DNA from: Morella rubra
Taxonomy: Eukaryota; Streptophyta; Magnoliopsida; Fagales; Myricaceae
NCBI GenBank assembly: GCA_003952965.2
Contig: CM025853.1
Coordinates: 1,761,971-1,825,970, forward strand
Length of the DNA stretch: 64,000 bases
Direction of reading: 5' to 3'
Positions within the stretch are counted from its first letter, which is position 1, and the number at the start of each line of letters is the position of its first letter. Position numbers and translations under genes: made by a program. The notes beneath the pieces are model-generated. The model saw only the letters and a list, made by a program, of their open reading frames with translations. It did no database searches and had not been told where the DNA came from. Below are positions 46,372 to 58,660 of the stretch, piece by piece.

Positions 46372-47524
46372 ATGGAGGTTGGAAGATCAGAGAAAAGATA
46401 TGCTCTTCTTCTTGCTGCAAAGGACTCTGAGTATGTCAAGAAAGTTTATGGCGGATACTTCAACGTGTTTCTTGCAGCTTTTGGGGAAGAAGGAGAGAGG
46501 TGGGACTTGTACAGGGTTATAGATGAGGAGTTCCCTGACGTGAATGACCTCCATAACTATGACGGTTTTGTGGTTAGCGGCAGCCCCAGCGATGCTTACG
46601 GCAATGATTACTGGATTCTCAAGCTCTGCTTCCTCTTGCAAACTTTGGATGCCATGGAGAAAAAAGTCCTTGGGATTTGCTTCGGTCACCAGGTAACCTT
46701 TTTGGGCCACGCACGCGCAATAATTTGATTTCTCAACTGTTTGTGATTTGGACTATCTACGTGTGCAATTCAAAATATCTCATGCACGATTGGCATGCAG
46801 TGACATTAAAAATTAAAGAATGTAAACACCAATTAAGGCTGAAATTCGCCCTTTAGTTTCTAAGAGTCACACAAATCTGACTTGTGTGGCCTACATCTGG
46901 TGTCGGTGCATGATACATAGTTATTCACATTTGAGTTCTTCAGAATCATTTCTAAATTATCTATGGCCTTGTTGAACAGGTATTGTGCAGGGCATTGGGC
47001 GGAAAGGTTGGAAAATCTTACACCGGGTGGGATGTGGGGATAAGGAAGTTGAGCATAATGAAGGACGCGGCGCCATGCTTCTTCCTCGATGACTTGGGTG
47101 AAACCCCAGCTTCCCTTTCCATTATTGAGATCCACCAAGATGAGGTCTATGAGGTCCCACTGGGAGCTGAAGTGATTGCATTCTCAGAAAAAACAGGCGT
47201 GGAGATGTTTACGATTGGAGATCATATTTTAGGCATTCAAGGCCATCCGGAGTACTCCAAGGACATTCTTCAGAATCTCATTGATCGCCTTGTCAATATG
47301 GATGCCTTTGAGGTAGCAAATCAAGCTCTTTTTTTAAGCATGCGAATTAAGAAAAAGGAGAAGCATTTCCATGACCTCAGTTTTCCCACTTATCTTTGCT
47401 AAATTTGAAATATGAATAATTGCAGAGAGGTTTCGCCGACAAGGTCAAATTTGGATTACACGCAGCTGAACCGGATAGGAAGTGCTTGCAAAGAATATGC
47501 AGAAACTTTCTCAAGGGACGATAG
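46372..47524 (+). CDS. GGP: Gamma-glutamyl peptidase, class I glutamine amidotransferase-like (gene 1)
   Basis: Three exons: 46372-46692, 46980-47312 and 47426-47524, all phase-0 GT-AG junctions, giving 250 residues, the usual length of plant GGP proteins. Characterised members are cytosolic and remove gamma-glutamate from glutathione and from glutathione conjugates, including intermediates of sulfur-containing defence compounds. The class I amidotransferase fold shows Cys103 in GICFGHQ and His196 and Glu198 in GIQGHPEYS, the expected triad. [10 protein letters not shown] is the loop typical of the family. The start ATG lies 157 bp after a TATA box. The gene is the first of three copies in this cluster and its coding sequence is intact. 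Confidence 0.94.
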
Positions 47525-47572
47525 CTAGTTTCACCTCCTCTCAGACTAACCTGGGAGTTCACCATTTTCTGT

Positions 47573-50500
47573 CATATAACCCCCTTTTTATTTCTTCTTC
47601 TCTCGGATTGCTATAGGCAAACTCGCTCACAGTTCATCCTTTTGCTGTTTTGCATATATATAAAGTTATTGGAAGTGTCGACATTTAAGCTGTGCTATCT
47701 TTAGTGGATGATTCTTTTCAGTTCAATATGAAAATATAATGGAGCCTTTGGGAAGCATAGAGAAAAGAATGTACCTGTTTAAATTTACTTTTGTATGAAC
47801 ATGGTGTAGGGGAACTCGGACATACAAAATGTAAACCACCCAACTACCACCGACAACTTTTGCTGGGGATAAATGACCTGTTACTGAAGTGCACAACATG
47901 CGGCAATACACCCAGATGAACCAGGACTGCAATGCACCCAACCTTAAACCTTACCTAAAATAGTTCACTTGGTGCGGTGCAGATGAGATATAAAACTTGA
48001 GAAAAAGACAGCAATAAATCTAAAAGTGCATGGCTTGGATATTTTGCAAGGTCGACGGACGTTTTACTAATATTTTTTCTGCCTCATAATTTTGCAAGGA
48101 CGAACATATTCCATTGAAGCTTCTCCATGAATCAATAATCTCAACTTTATATGAACGTACAAAATGTTAACCTTTTTTTTTCTTTTTCTTTTTTTGGCAT
48201 AATGAAATGTGCCTACTTTCCATTATACGACTCATGATAAAGCCTACGACAAAGTTTGGAAGTATCGAACAGAAGGGATCGATCCTTGTGGAAGCTAGCA
48301 TATAAATTAAGATTAATTAGTCTACTAGTTTGTAAGGCATTGCTCAATCCCAAACTGGTTTTTGGGGTGAATTTCTTCCTAAATTAATTAGTCCCTAGAT
48401 AATTCTTTTTGTCCTGAGGTGGTCATTTTGTCAACTCGAGTGATCCCATAAATGAAAAATTTTACGTAGATAATGGACACATGTTAACCAATTGCCAATA
48501 ATTACGTGTTCCCCTTTAATTTCTAAATCACCCAACATGTCATGTATGACTAGTCCCCATTAATGTTAATTCCATCATTCTCTACGTTTGACATGGAAAA
48601 AAGTTATCTATGTCAACTCTCTTGAAAACACTAAGTTGGTTTAACCTGAAATAGAGAATTTTGAAATAAAATTAAAATTAATAAGGACCGGTCATTCATA
48701 CATGCATAGTGATTTGACAATCAATGGGGATACATATAGTTATTAACAAATGATTAACACGTGTCCTGTTAACCAAATTAGATTTCCTTTCATTTAAAGG
48801 GTTAATCGATGAGACGAAATGAACACTTTAGGACAAGAAGAATTACACAAGAACCAATATAACATGAAACTTGCTCTAGGGACCAATTTAGGATTAAGCA
48901 ATACCTCAAGGAATAGTGGACTAATTAAGCCTATAAATTATAGGACTCATATACTTAACTTTATATTTACACAATGTCCCCCAAATAGCACAGCAGCAAA
49001 TGTTTAACGCTAGCACACGATAGCACAGCAGAGCAAATTCTGCATGCTGCCTCAAGCATCCCGGTAGACTGTAGGTTACATCTCTCCGGCAGCTCCACGT
49101 GGAGCGAATTGCTTAAAGAATTAGTCGCACATAGATTCTGGAACAAAATTCTAAGATGAACTATTAATCCCTTCAAGCTGTAGGAACCGAAACTTAACAA
49201 GGAATCAGAATTTAATACTTTCGGAGGAATCATTCTGTCGTACCCGACAGCAAATGTAGGCGAACTTTGGTTCACATTCTGTTTACAAAGCAGCAAAGGC
49301 GAGATGAAGATTTGGTTTCCGATAAGGGCTGAGAGATTCGAATTTGCTCTAGGATTTGCTTATAAGACGTCATTAATCACCGGCATGTAAAATCATGAGC
49401 ATAATCACTTCTAAGAGGAACATAACGCTGAAACTTCAAGTAGGAAAGCTTTCGGTGCAGGTTTTACATCTGGCGACGGCATCCGCATTATATTCCTTGT
49501 TTTAGGTCAAGATTCTGCCAGCAACCATGTTGTTGTTGTTGTTGCTACGTGGTAAAAGTATTAAAATCTGTCAAAATATTACATCTGTTATCTGCCTGGG
49601 GCAACACAGTATCTCGTGTCTACAGACGTGCACACAAATACAAAAACCAAAGAGCCAGCTGTCACAGACAGACCATGCATGGTTACATTGAAACAGGAAG
49701 CAAAATGTAGAGAATGGTCTATGATTCTCTAATTAGATGGAATCTGCGTGGCTTGTACATCTGCAATTGAATTGTCCTCGTCTATCGCCTTGTGTATCCA
49801 AGATCATTGTCCCTTCTTATCTTCCATGTTCTCATTGCTGCAGATTCTTTTTCATTTGGTTTATAGAATCCCCCGGAGATCAGCATCATGTTATGTAGAT
49901 GCAATATCCCAATATTAATATTCGGTTTGCATCATTTACTTTCCGACCTATTGCTTAAAGGGGTAAATATGAGAAAAAGGCCGGAGAGGAAAATTTTGTT
50001 ACTCTTTTTAAATATTTAAGTATTAATATATGCAAGTTGATCTCTCTTGATCAGATTTGTGGGGGAAAGAAATTGACGATCATCCCCTTCAAGCAGGGCT
50101 AGCAATTTCAAAGCAATTCCATACATACGTTTCAGGTTTATATAGTACCCTTGCTTCTTCTGTGATGCAGATTACAACACTAATTAAAGGGAAAATCTGA
50201 ATTAATTGACCAACTGTTAGATCAAGGCTTAAAGGCACGAGTATTCATGCAATCCATTTGCGCAGGTATTGTAATTGTCCAATGACGTGTTTCTCTTGGA
50301 AAATTAACAGCACTGTCTTTTGGGATTCGTAGGATACGCAAAAGAATTTCTGTAGCTTTTACCATGGAACAATATCAATTTTTGAGGTAACTAAGAAAAC
50401 TGTGCACCAATCTTATGTCCCTTTTAGGACAAACCTTGGAGGAGGTGGGGAGTACATGAATAATATCATTTTCATTATCAAAACTTGTTAGAAAGTTCAC

Positions 50501-50660
50501 ATCTACTGCCCCAACTCGTTAAATAAAGGAAAGATTTTAAAAAATGTTCGGGCTTACCAATTTTATCATATAGCATCAAGGTAAAATGAATGTTTGAATG
50601 CTTAATCAAATGATTCCATCTTTCTATCCTTGATCTATCATGATCAGCAAAGCTAATAGA
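47573..50660. repeat. Segmental duplication block A (downstream of GGP gene 1)
   Basis: Homologous to 60535-64000 over its whole length (for example 47741-47830 with 60693-60780, and 50580-50628 with 63953-64000). Part of it (about 48650-49585) also matches 55410-56375. The alignment has small indels; the only large one is the solo LTR in block C. It contains no recognised gene. A short minus-strand stretch with NQSSPTFAVGYDR (about 49200-49280) is kept in all three blocks. Confidence 0.85.
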
Positions 50661-50931
50661 ACCTCAATCTAGATATAGGGTGTGAATCTACCACTCATCC
50701 CAAAAACTTAAGTTGACAGGAGGAGGAAGATTTTATTATTTTTCACTCATCCCAAAAACTTAAGCTGATAGGAAGAAAGATTTTATTATTTGAGTTATAT
50801 TCTTTGACATAGAGTACTATATCAATTGATATTAAAGACAAATGTAGTACTGTGGAGAATGGACAATCCAAGAGTACTTCAAAAGACTCAATATTGCGAT
50901 TACGACTTAATTTTAATATTAATTAAACTGA

Positions 50932-51461
50932 AAATTCAAAGGGGTAAAGTCATAGTTAGCCAAAAGTATAAGCAAAAATTAAATTGGTACCTTAATTATC
51001 AATTCGGTAATTTGAGACCCATAACTTTTGAAAATCATCAATTCTAACCCCCCGTCTAAATTGGGCGTTAAATCCGACAGAAAATCATGCAAAATGACCA
51101 AAATGTCCCTTCAAGAAAAAATTACTAAAAAATTCATTAAAAATAAATAAAATGATTTTTTTAAAAGTAATATTTTTTAAATAAAACTATTGAAACTCTA
51201 TTTCAATAATATATTTATTTTTAATTTATTTCTTAAATTTTTATTTATTTTTAAAATTTAGTCTTGGAGGGGCATTTTGATCATTTGCATGATTTTCCGT
51301 CGGATTTATTGCCTAATTTAGACGCGGGGGGGGGGGAGGGGGCTAGAATTGATGATTTTCAAAAGTTATGGATCTCAAATCGCCGAATTGATAATTAAAG
51401 GTACCAATTTGATTTTTATTCATACTTATAGGACTAAATATGACTTTATCCCAAATTCAAA
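50932..51461. mobile_element. Long-TIR foldback element with exact 9-bp target duplication (copy b)
   Basis: Element 50941-51452 (512 bp). Arms of about 200 bp form an inverted repeat, starting GGGGTAAAGTCATAGTTAG and ending CTAAATATGACTTTATCCC. It is flanked by an exact duplication AAATTCAAA at 50932-50940 and 51453-51461. The arms match the element at 20295-20767. Nine bases again suggests Mutator-type transposition, although the arms are unlike known MULE ends that I can recall. A G-run (51325-51343) sits in one arm. Confidence 0.85.
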
Positions 51462-53500
51462 AATTTCAGTAAAGAAATTGAATTTTGATGCAGACATTAG
51501 TGACCGCATTTATATTTCAAATTGTCATGGATTTCAAACTGGAATCCTTACTATGACCATGTCTTTGGCTATGTATATTGTATAACGTGTGTTGATGGGT
51601 GGAAACTATTTTCTGCAAAATTATTTTTCTGCATTTTAGGGTGTTGCAGGTACAGGCGAAAAGTATCCGTCAATGGAAAGCATTCATGGCTCAACCCATG
51701 CAGATGGAAGTGAAATGGAAAATGGCTTGACTTTTGAAATGGTCCAAGAGCAATAATATTGTGCCTAGCAAGCTCCTCCCCGAAACCAAATAGACCGTAG
51801 TCGTTGTTAATCCGTAGATTGTACTTCCCTTACGTTTTTGGTTTTCATGTTGATTTGAACATCTTTCTTGATGCTGGTCTTACCTAGATATTGAAAAATA
51901 AATTTTTTTCTTGAAAATATTTTTCAAAACAGCCTCAAATGCCAAGGTTGTTCTCATTAATGAAAAAGTCAATTCGTTTTCTTTAATGTTTGCAGAATGT
52001 CAATTTTGACCAAAAAGAGAAACACAAATTACGTTGCATTGAAAGGACTCAGTCAAAGTCAACCAAAAAAAAAAGAAAAAGAAATACTCGGGGTTTACTT
52101 CTAATATATACAATATCATGTTTTATTTTATTTGTTTTCGATCCGCAACGCTGGGAACGGAAGAATTGGCACGACAGGGCGACCCGGCGGGTCCGTATTT
52201 TGTGTTGACCGGTTTGCATTCGCCTGCCATGTTGGACTTCGTGGCCCCTCAAATCAATACTATGACAGGATCCACCGGCCTGAGTAACTGAGTTGAAAGA
52301 CCGAACTGATCCACGTTATTCTTCGAACATGTATTTTGTTCAAGCGTCAAATTTCGGCTCTGGAGAAAAAAAAAATGGAGAAATTAATTTCCACGTGGAA
52401 AATGGTCCTTCTTCCACTGGCTCGAGTCTCCGCCTCTTAGGATAATAACTTCACAGAGAGAACGATGAGTCGAAGATTGTCCTTTCTTCTTTGGTCACTG
52501 GGTTAATTTAAAGTCTCTGGCCCGTACGAAAATAATTAATTTCATACAAAATACTAGGAAGACTTGTGCTTTATCAAATTAAACAGTGGATTTACAATTA
52601 TCGCTTGAGCCAGATATTGGAAAAGAAGTTCATGAGATTTCAATTCGGTGACAGAGTGATACCAGGCTTTGAAATTAATTATAGTCAGCTTCCATATTTA
52701 ACACTACGTTGTATTGTCCATTATATATATCTTAGAAGTATAAACTGATAACCAATCATGAAGATTGGAGGTGATCAAAATATGGAAGAAAATGAAATCA
52801 ATTAATTAATTCAACAATTAGAGATCACCAAAATATAAAGTAACATGAAGCGAACTAATTAATTAATGGAAAATTAATCAGAGACCAAAATATTGACTGA
52901 ATAATTAATGGAACACAGACCAAAGTATTGAGTAAAACGAATAATTGGCATTCGGTGAGTAGAATATTAATTGAATGACCCTCAAGACTTCGAAAAAGCC
53001 ACGTACATGCATCGGATGATTCCTCATTAATGTTATCAGTTGTCAGCTTCTTACATACAAGGCCAAGTAAAATCTTATTATCTTTATAATACACTTGCAA
53101 TCTATGACCAAAATATCCGCTGTTTATTTTATCCCCCGCCCGAGCTTCACCGACGACAATTTCCTATTTCGGCAATAACCTTGTCTACGTTCCATTTCTT
53201 CTTCGGACTTTGGCTTTCAGCTTCTTTCTCGTTTGATAGATTACACATGCATACGTTCAAACATATAGCAGACCAAAGAATGAAAGTAAATTAAAAGCGT
53301 GTCTGACGCTTGAGAGTTGAGACAAGAATCTGTCAAATCAAGAAGGGTGCACATACTCGACCTTTAAAAATACATTGGAGTTATAACGGTCTAGCTAGGT
53401 ATTGGTATGAAGATGGACCCAAATGCCTCGGAGTGGAAAATAGAAACTCCCACACATGAAAGCATTCACTTGTCGCTGTCTTCCACATGAAGGCGTCCCA
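51462..53500. other. Intergenic upstream of GGP gene 2
   Basis: No gene recognised. It is AT-rich, with an AATTAATTAAT-rich patch at 52795-52910. The last 150 bp form the likely promoter of GGP gene 2. Confidence 0.45.
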
Positions 53501-53672
53501 TCATTGACCTTCTATAAAAGGAGTCGTTACCTCTGCAAACTTCCACAACCAAACTTCTAAATTTCATTCCGATTCTTTTCCTTTCTTACACACATCTATT
53601 TACTACATTCCTTAGCCATTTCTTCATCGTACGTGATATATATTCATCTTGTATTCCATAATTCTGTCGAAG

Positions 53673-54815
53673 ATGGAGATGGGAGGTGAGAAAAGATATG
53701 CTCTTCTTCTGGCGGCGAAGGACTCTGAATATGCCAAGAAAGTGTATGGCGGGTACTACAATGTGTTTCTTGCAGCTTTTGGGGAAGAAGGAGAGAGGTG
53801 GGATTTGTACAAGGTTATCGACGGGGAGTTCCCCGACATGAATGAGCTTCAAAAGTATGATGGGTTTGTGATTAGTGGGAGCCCCAGTGATGCATATGGC
53901 AATGATTGCTGGGTTCTCAAGCTCTGCTTCCTCTTGCAAACTTTGCATTCCATGAAGAAAAAAGTCCTTGGGATATGCTTCGGTCACCAGGTAATTTTGT
54001 GCAGCACTTCAATACTGCGACACTATAATTACTGAACTGCCAGTGATTCGAACCACTCACTTGCAACTCACGTTGTTGATTAGTAACAACATTAACTCAA
54101 ATCTTGAACTGAACACTGATATTTGGACCTGTATTTTCTAATCTGAAATGGGGCCAACATTTACAGTTGGTGCAAATACAGGTTACATACATCATTCGTA
54201 TTTAAATTATTGACAATCATTTTTAAGCCTTCTGCTTTGCTGTACAGGTTTTGTGCAGAGCATTGGGGGGAAAGGTTGGCAAAGCTTATACCGGGTGGGA
54301 TGTGGGGCTGAGGAAGGTGTACATATTGAAGGACTCGGCCCCATGCTGCTTCGTTGATGACTTGGGTGAAATCCCAACTTCCGTTTCCATTATAGAGATA
54401 CACCAAGACGAGGTTTATGAGGTCCCTTTTGGAGCTGAAGTGATTGCCTGCTCCGACAAAACGGGGGTGGAGATGTTCACGATCGGAGACCATATTTTAG
54501 GCATTCAAGGGCATCCAGAGTACACCAAGGACATTCTATGCAATCTCATTGATCGCCTTGTCAATATGGATACGATAGAGGTAGCAAATAAAGTACTTTA
54601 ATTTAAGGGACAAACAAGAAAAAAAAAAAACGCACTTTATTCGACTAGTAGCTATATATATTTTTCACCATATTTTCTCTGTTGTAAAATCTCTATTTTT
54701 TCAATAATTGCAGAAAGATTTTGGCGACAAAGTAAAGTTCGGATTGCAGACAGCTGAACCGGATGGGAAGTGTCTGCAAAGAATATGCAGGAACTATCTC
54801 AAGGGACGATATTAG
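53673..54815 (+). CDS. GGP: Gamma-glutamyl peptidase (gene 2)
   Basis: Three exons, 53673-53990, 54248-54580 and 54714-54815, with introns at the same positions and phases as gene 1, again giving 250 residues (106+111+33). Family features are intact: GICFGHQ carries the nucleophile Cys102, and GIQGHPEYT carries His195 and Glu197. Compared with gene 1 the start is one residue shorter (MEMGGEKRY) and one Tyr is added at the end; changes are spread over all exons, so it is the most diverged copy of the three. The first in-frame ATG after the leader was chosen; an upstream TTG frame extension is not supported. It has its own TATA box (53513-53520) in a leader similar to that of gene 1. Probable function as for gene 1; subfunctional differences cannot be read from the sequence. 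Confidence 0.93.
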
Positions 54816-55409
54816 TTCACCTCCATTCATGCTGACGGGGTGTCCTCTATTTTGTTTTACAAAACATGTTTAGCATAATCGTGTCCTGTCAAATGTTTGT
54901 GAAGTCTTTCTTTTTTTCTTTTTTTGTTGGGGAGGGGAGTTTCCTTTTCGATGTTGAGGGAATAAAGTGTAATGCACTCATTAGCAACAAAAATCCAATT
55001 AATGTTGGAGTTCTTGAATACTAAAGGAAGATGTTGATGATCTATTTTGCTATCCTAATGTTGGATTTACAATTCGAGAAGCTCAGCCAACGATCAGCAC
55101 GCAGATTTGCAATTGCGAAAAATTTGAATTTCCATAGCAAGAAGCTGCGTTGTTCTTAACTCAACTGCATTATATATAAACTTGAAGCAGAAAGTTGGAC
55201 AAAGCCCTAAGAGATCACGTCATCTTATGTGTGAAGAAATATAAAGCGAGAGAGCGTTTGAGACGAGGAGACTTTATGGGGAAAGAGAGATCTAGGTGGG
55301 ACTTGTACGGGTTTATATATAGATGGGGAACAGGGACGAAGGTATTGGGGGAATAATTACCTAAAATCTTATATATAGATGGTGAACGCTGAGTTGATCC
55401 ACGTTAACC
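54816..55409. other. 3' flank of GGP gene 2
   Basis: The first part is the presumed 3' UTR (T-rich run at about 54910-54925, AATAAAG at 54960). The rest shows no homology to blocks A or C that I could see, and no gene. Confidence 0.4.
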
Positions 55410-56375
55410 TAGTGAAGAGAATTTGAAATAAAATTAAAATTAATAAGGACCGTTTATAAGTAGCATGCATGGTGATTTGAAAAATGGTTAAACATGTTCT
55501 ATTAGCCATGTTTGATTTTCTTTCATTTAAAGGTTCACTCGATTTGACGAAATGATCACTTCGAGACAAGAAAATTAAAATCAAATGAAAATTAATAAGG
55601 ACCGGTTATAAGTAGCATGCATGGTGATTTGACAAATGGTTAAACATGTTCTATTAGCCATGTTTGTTTTTCTTTCGTTTACAGGTTCACTCGATTTGAC
55701 GAAATGATCACTTCAAGACAAGAAAAATTTTGCAGGAATTATTATAGGACGAAACTTACTCTAGAAATCAGTTTTGGATTAGGCAATGCCTCAAGGCCTA
55801 GGGAACTAATTAAGCTTATAAATTACAATTCATATACTCAACTTTATATTTACACAATCTCGAATGACAGGCTCCACCTCTGGCCAGCAGCTCCACATGG
55901 AGCAAATTGCTTAAAGAATTACACGCACATATATTATGGAACAAAATTCTATGATGTACTTTTGCCCCTACAAACTATAGGAACCGAAATTTAACAAGGA
56001 ATCAGAATCTAATATATACTTTCGGAGGAATCACTCTCTCGTACCCGACAGCAAATGTAGCCGAACTTTGGTTCATATTCGATCTGTTTACAAAGCAGCA
56101 AATTTAGGCGAGATGAAGAATTGGTTTCCGATTAGGGGCCGAGAGATTCGGATTTGCTTATAAGACGACGTCATTAATTACCATGTAGAATCATGAACAT
56201 AAACACTTCTAAGAGGAACATAACCTGAAACTTCAAGTATGAAAGCTTTCGATGCAGGTTTTACATTTGGCGACGGCATCCGCAATACATTCCTTGTTTT
56301 GGGTCAAGATTCCGCCAGCAACCAAATTTTTTTTTTTTTGGCTAAGTGGTAAGAGTATTAAAATTTGTCAAAATC
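55410..56375. repeat. Segmental duplication block B (partial)
   Basis: Matches about 48650-49585 of block A and 61585-62515 of block C. It ends abruptly at about 56375, where sequence homologous to GGP intron 1 begins. Relative to A and C it therefore lacks about 1 kb plus the promoter and exon 1 of the next GGP copy, which points to a deletion at this junction. Confidence 0.8.
55431..55735 (+). repeat. Two 152-bp tandem repeats inside block B
   Basis: The phrase AAATTAATAAGGACCG and the following ACATGTTCTATTAGCCATGTTTG, TTCACTCGATTTGACGAAAT and GACAAGAAAA recur at an offset of 152 bp. Blocks A and C carry a single unit here, so the duplication is local to block B and later than the block duplication. 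Confidence 0.8.
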
Positions 56376-56723
56376 ACGTGTGCAAATCAAAATATCTCGT
56401 GCGCGATTGGCATGCAGTACTGCCCTTAGAAATTAAAGAATGTAAACACAACACCAAATATTCGCCGTTCAGTTTCTAAGAGCCACATGAATCTGACTTG
56501 TGTGGCCTACATCTGCTGTCGGTACACATTTGAGTTCTTCATAATCATTTCTAAATCTATGGCTTCGTATGAACAGGTATTGTGCAGGGCATTGGGCGGA
56601 AAGGTTGGAAAATCTTACACCGGGTGGGATGTGGGGATAAGGAAGTTGAGGATAATGAAGGACGCGGCGCCATGCTTCTTCCTCGATGACTTGGGCGAAA
56701 CCCCAGCTTCCCTTTCCATTATT
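56376..56723 (+). pseudogene. GGP: Third gamma-glutamyl peptidase copy, truncated at both ends
   Basis: 56376-56576 matches intron 1 of GGP gene 1, and 56577-56723 is the first 49 codons of exon 2 ([16 protein letters not shown] to ETPASLSII). Exon 1 and the promoter are absent. At 56724 the sequence passes straight into the 3' LTR of a copia element, whose first bases (minus-strand LTR end) supply an immediate TGA. The catalytic Cys, His and Glu are all lost. Over the 147 coding bases it differs from gene 1 at two positions noticed by eye, but from gene 2 at many, so it derives from a gene 1-like parent. The 3' flank of a GGP gene resumes at about 60535, beyond the retroelement. Confidence 0.92.
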
Positions 56724-56919
56724 TGAGAAGGTTTTGTAAACCACTACACCTTGAACGTGGGTGAGTATTCTATATTTATAATCACAGAATATAATTACAT
56801 CTCAATTAGAGGAATAAACAATGGACACAAATCTTCTAGAATCAAGGTAATGAACTACAATCAAGGGTCAATAGGTATATGTATGGGAAGCCTTAGATGT
56901 GGGCATATGATCCTCAACA
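56724..56919 (-). repeat. 3' LTR of the copia element
   Basis: 196 bp, minus strand, starting TGTTGAGGATCATATGCC and ending AAAACCTTCTCA (TG...CA). It is preceded by a polypurine tract, GCCGGGGGG (56920-56928). The GGP exon 2 fragment abuts its outer end without a gap. Confidence 0.9.
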
Positions 56920-56928
56920 CCCCCCGGC

Positions 56929-57700
56929 AAGCTGAGCGTCGGATTGGAATGGATGTAAAGCTTGGAGTGAAAAAATTCAAAGAGAGGCCGAGGAACACTT
57001 TTGGTGAAGATGTCGGCACTCTGAAGATGAGAAGGCACATCTTGAGTGTGAATTTTTCCAGTAAGAACAAGCTCACGAAGAAAATGGTAGTCTAATTCAA
57101 AATGCTTGGTGCCCTTATGAGAAACCGGGTTGGAGCTCAAAAAAAGTGCACTCTTGTTGTCACATAAAAGGAGAGGCGGTGCGGGAACGAAAATCCGGAG
57201 ATCACTGAGGAGATGTGTGAGCCAAAGTAGTTCGGAAGCAGCATGTGCAAGAGCACGATACTCAGATTCACATCTAGAACGAGAAACAATAGGTTACTTT
57301 TTAGCACTCCAAGAGACCAAATTGTTGCCAAGATAAATAGAGTAGCCTGAAGTAGAGCAACGAGTGTCTGGACAACCAGCTCAATCAGCATCAGAGTAGG
57401 CAATGAGAGCACCAGGAGCAGCAGAGTGGCGAAATGTAAGGCCAAAATGAAGAGTGCCTTTAACATAGCAAAGAATACGCTTAACCGCTAGAAAGTGATC
57501 TTTAGTGGAAGCATGGAGAAATTGGCTAACAAAGTTGATAGCATGAGAAATGTCAGGGTGCGTGATGGTCAGGTATTGAAGAGCACCAATGAGAGACCTA
57601 TAAAGAATGGGATCAAAGAACGAAGGACCATCAACAGACAGATTTTGAGAGACAACCATGGGAGTATGAACCGGTTCGTTGTTAAGTAACTAGGTGCGAG
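56929..57700 (-). pseudogene. Copia RNase H and end of RT connection region, broken
   Basis: Recognisable blocks include LYRSLIGALQYLTITHPDIS, HFLAVKRILCYVKGT, the RNase H start AYSDAD, CESEYRALAHAASELLWL and the C-terminal ADIFTKSVPRPLFE. A TGA replaces the Trp of the conserved DADWAG, and a TAA follows WSAKK (about 57297), where copia elements usually have KQ. Confidence 0.88.
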
Positions 57701-58557
57701 TAAGAATATCTCGAGCATATTTCAGCTGGCTGAGAAAAAGACCATCAACAACAGGCGAGGTTTCAAGACCAAGAAAATAGCTGAGAGAACCCAAATATTT
57801 GGTGGTAAACTCAGAATTGAGCTTACAAGTAAAGCTATGAATTGTTCCCAATGAAAATGATACCATCAACATAAAGAAGTAAATAAATAACCGCATAATG
57901 CTTATGAAAGACAAATAGAGATGCGTCAACACGACTGCAAGTAAACCCAAGTTGGAGAAGGAAAGAGCTGAAACACTGAAACCAGGCATGAGGAGCTTGC
58001 TTGAGACCATAAAGAACTTTCTTCAACTGACAGACATGATTAGGGAAACGAGGATCAATGTAGCCAGGAGGTTGTTCCATATAGACAGTTTTAGTGAGAT
58101 GTCCATTGAGGAATGTATTCTTGACGTCAAGTTGGTGAAGGGGCCATTGATTGGTCACAGCAAGAGAAAGTACAACACGAACAGTAGTAGCTCTGATAAC
58201 AGGGCTGAAAGTATCAATGTAGTCAAAACTAGGTACCTGTGTGTAACCTTTGGCGACAAGGCGAGCCTCGAGCCTTTCAATGGAGCCATCAGGAAGATAT
58301 TTGGTCTGGAACACCCATTTGGGGCCCATAATGTTGGTGTTGGCAGAGTGAGGGACCAAAATCTAGGTGCAATTATTTTGCAGTGCTCGAACTTTTTCAT
58401 CTATGGCAGCAAGCCTGACAGGATTATTAGCAGCAGATTTGAAGCCTTTAGGCTTAGTGGAAGCAAGAGGAGCCGAAAAAAGGCCAAAGGAGTCCATGAC
58501 AGCAAGATCCGCAAGATGACGAGTCTTAGAAATACTAGCCTTAACACAAGTGAGCAT
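57701..58557 (-). pseudogene. Copia reverse transcriptase, broken
   Basis: RVT_2 domain: [61 protein letters not shown]. The catalytic motif normally YVDD reads YVDG ([10 protein letters not shown], about 57861-57890), losing the second Asp. A TAG replaces the Trp of CTWILVP at about 58363, and a stop and frameshift follow the motif. Confidence 0.9.
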
Positions 58558-58660
58558 GGGATGAGAGCCAAGAACAGGAGGAGCCGTCTGTGTCTCAGGA
58601 GAGGGCAGGCTAAAGGAACATGTAAAAAAATCAGTATCCTACAAAGGCTCATAGACTGGG

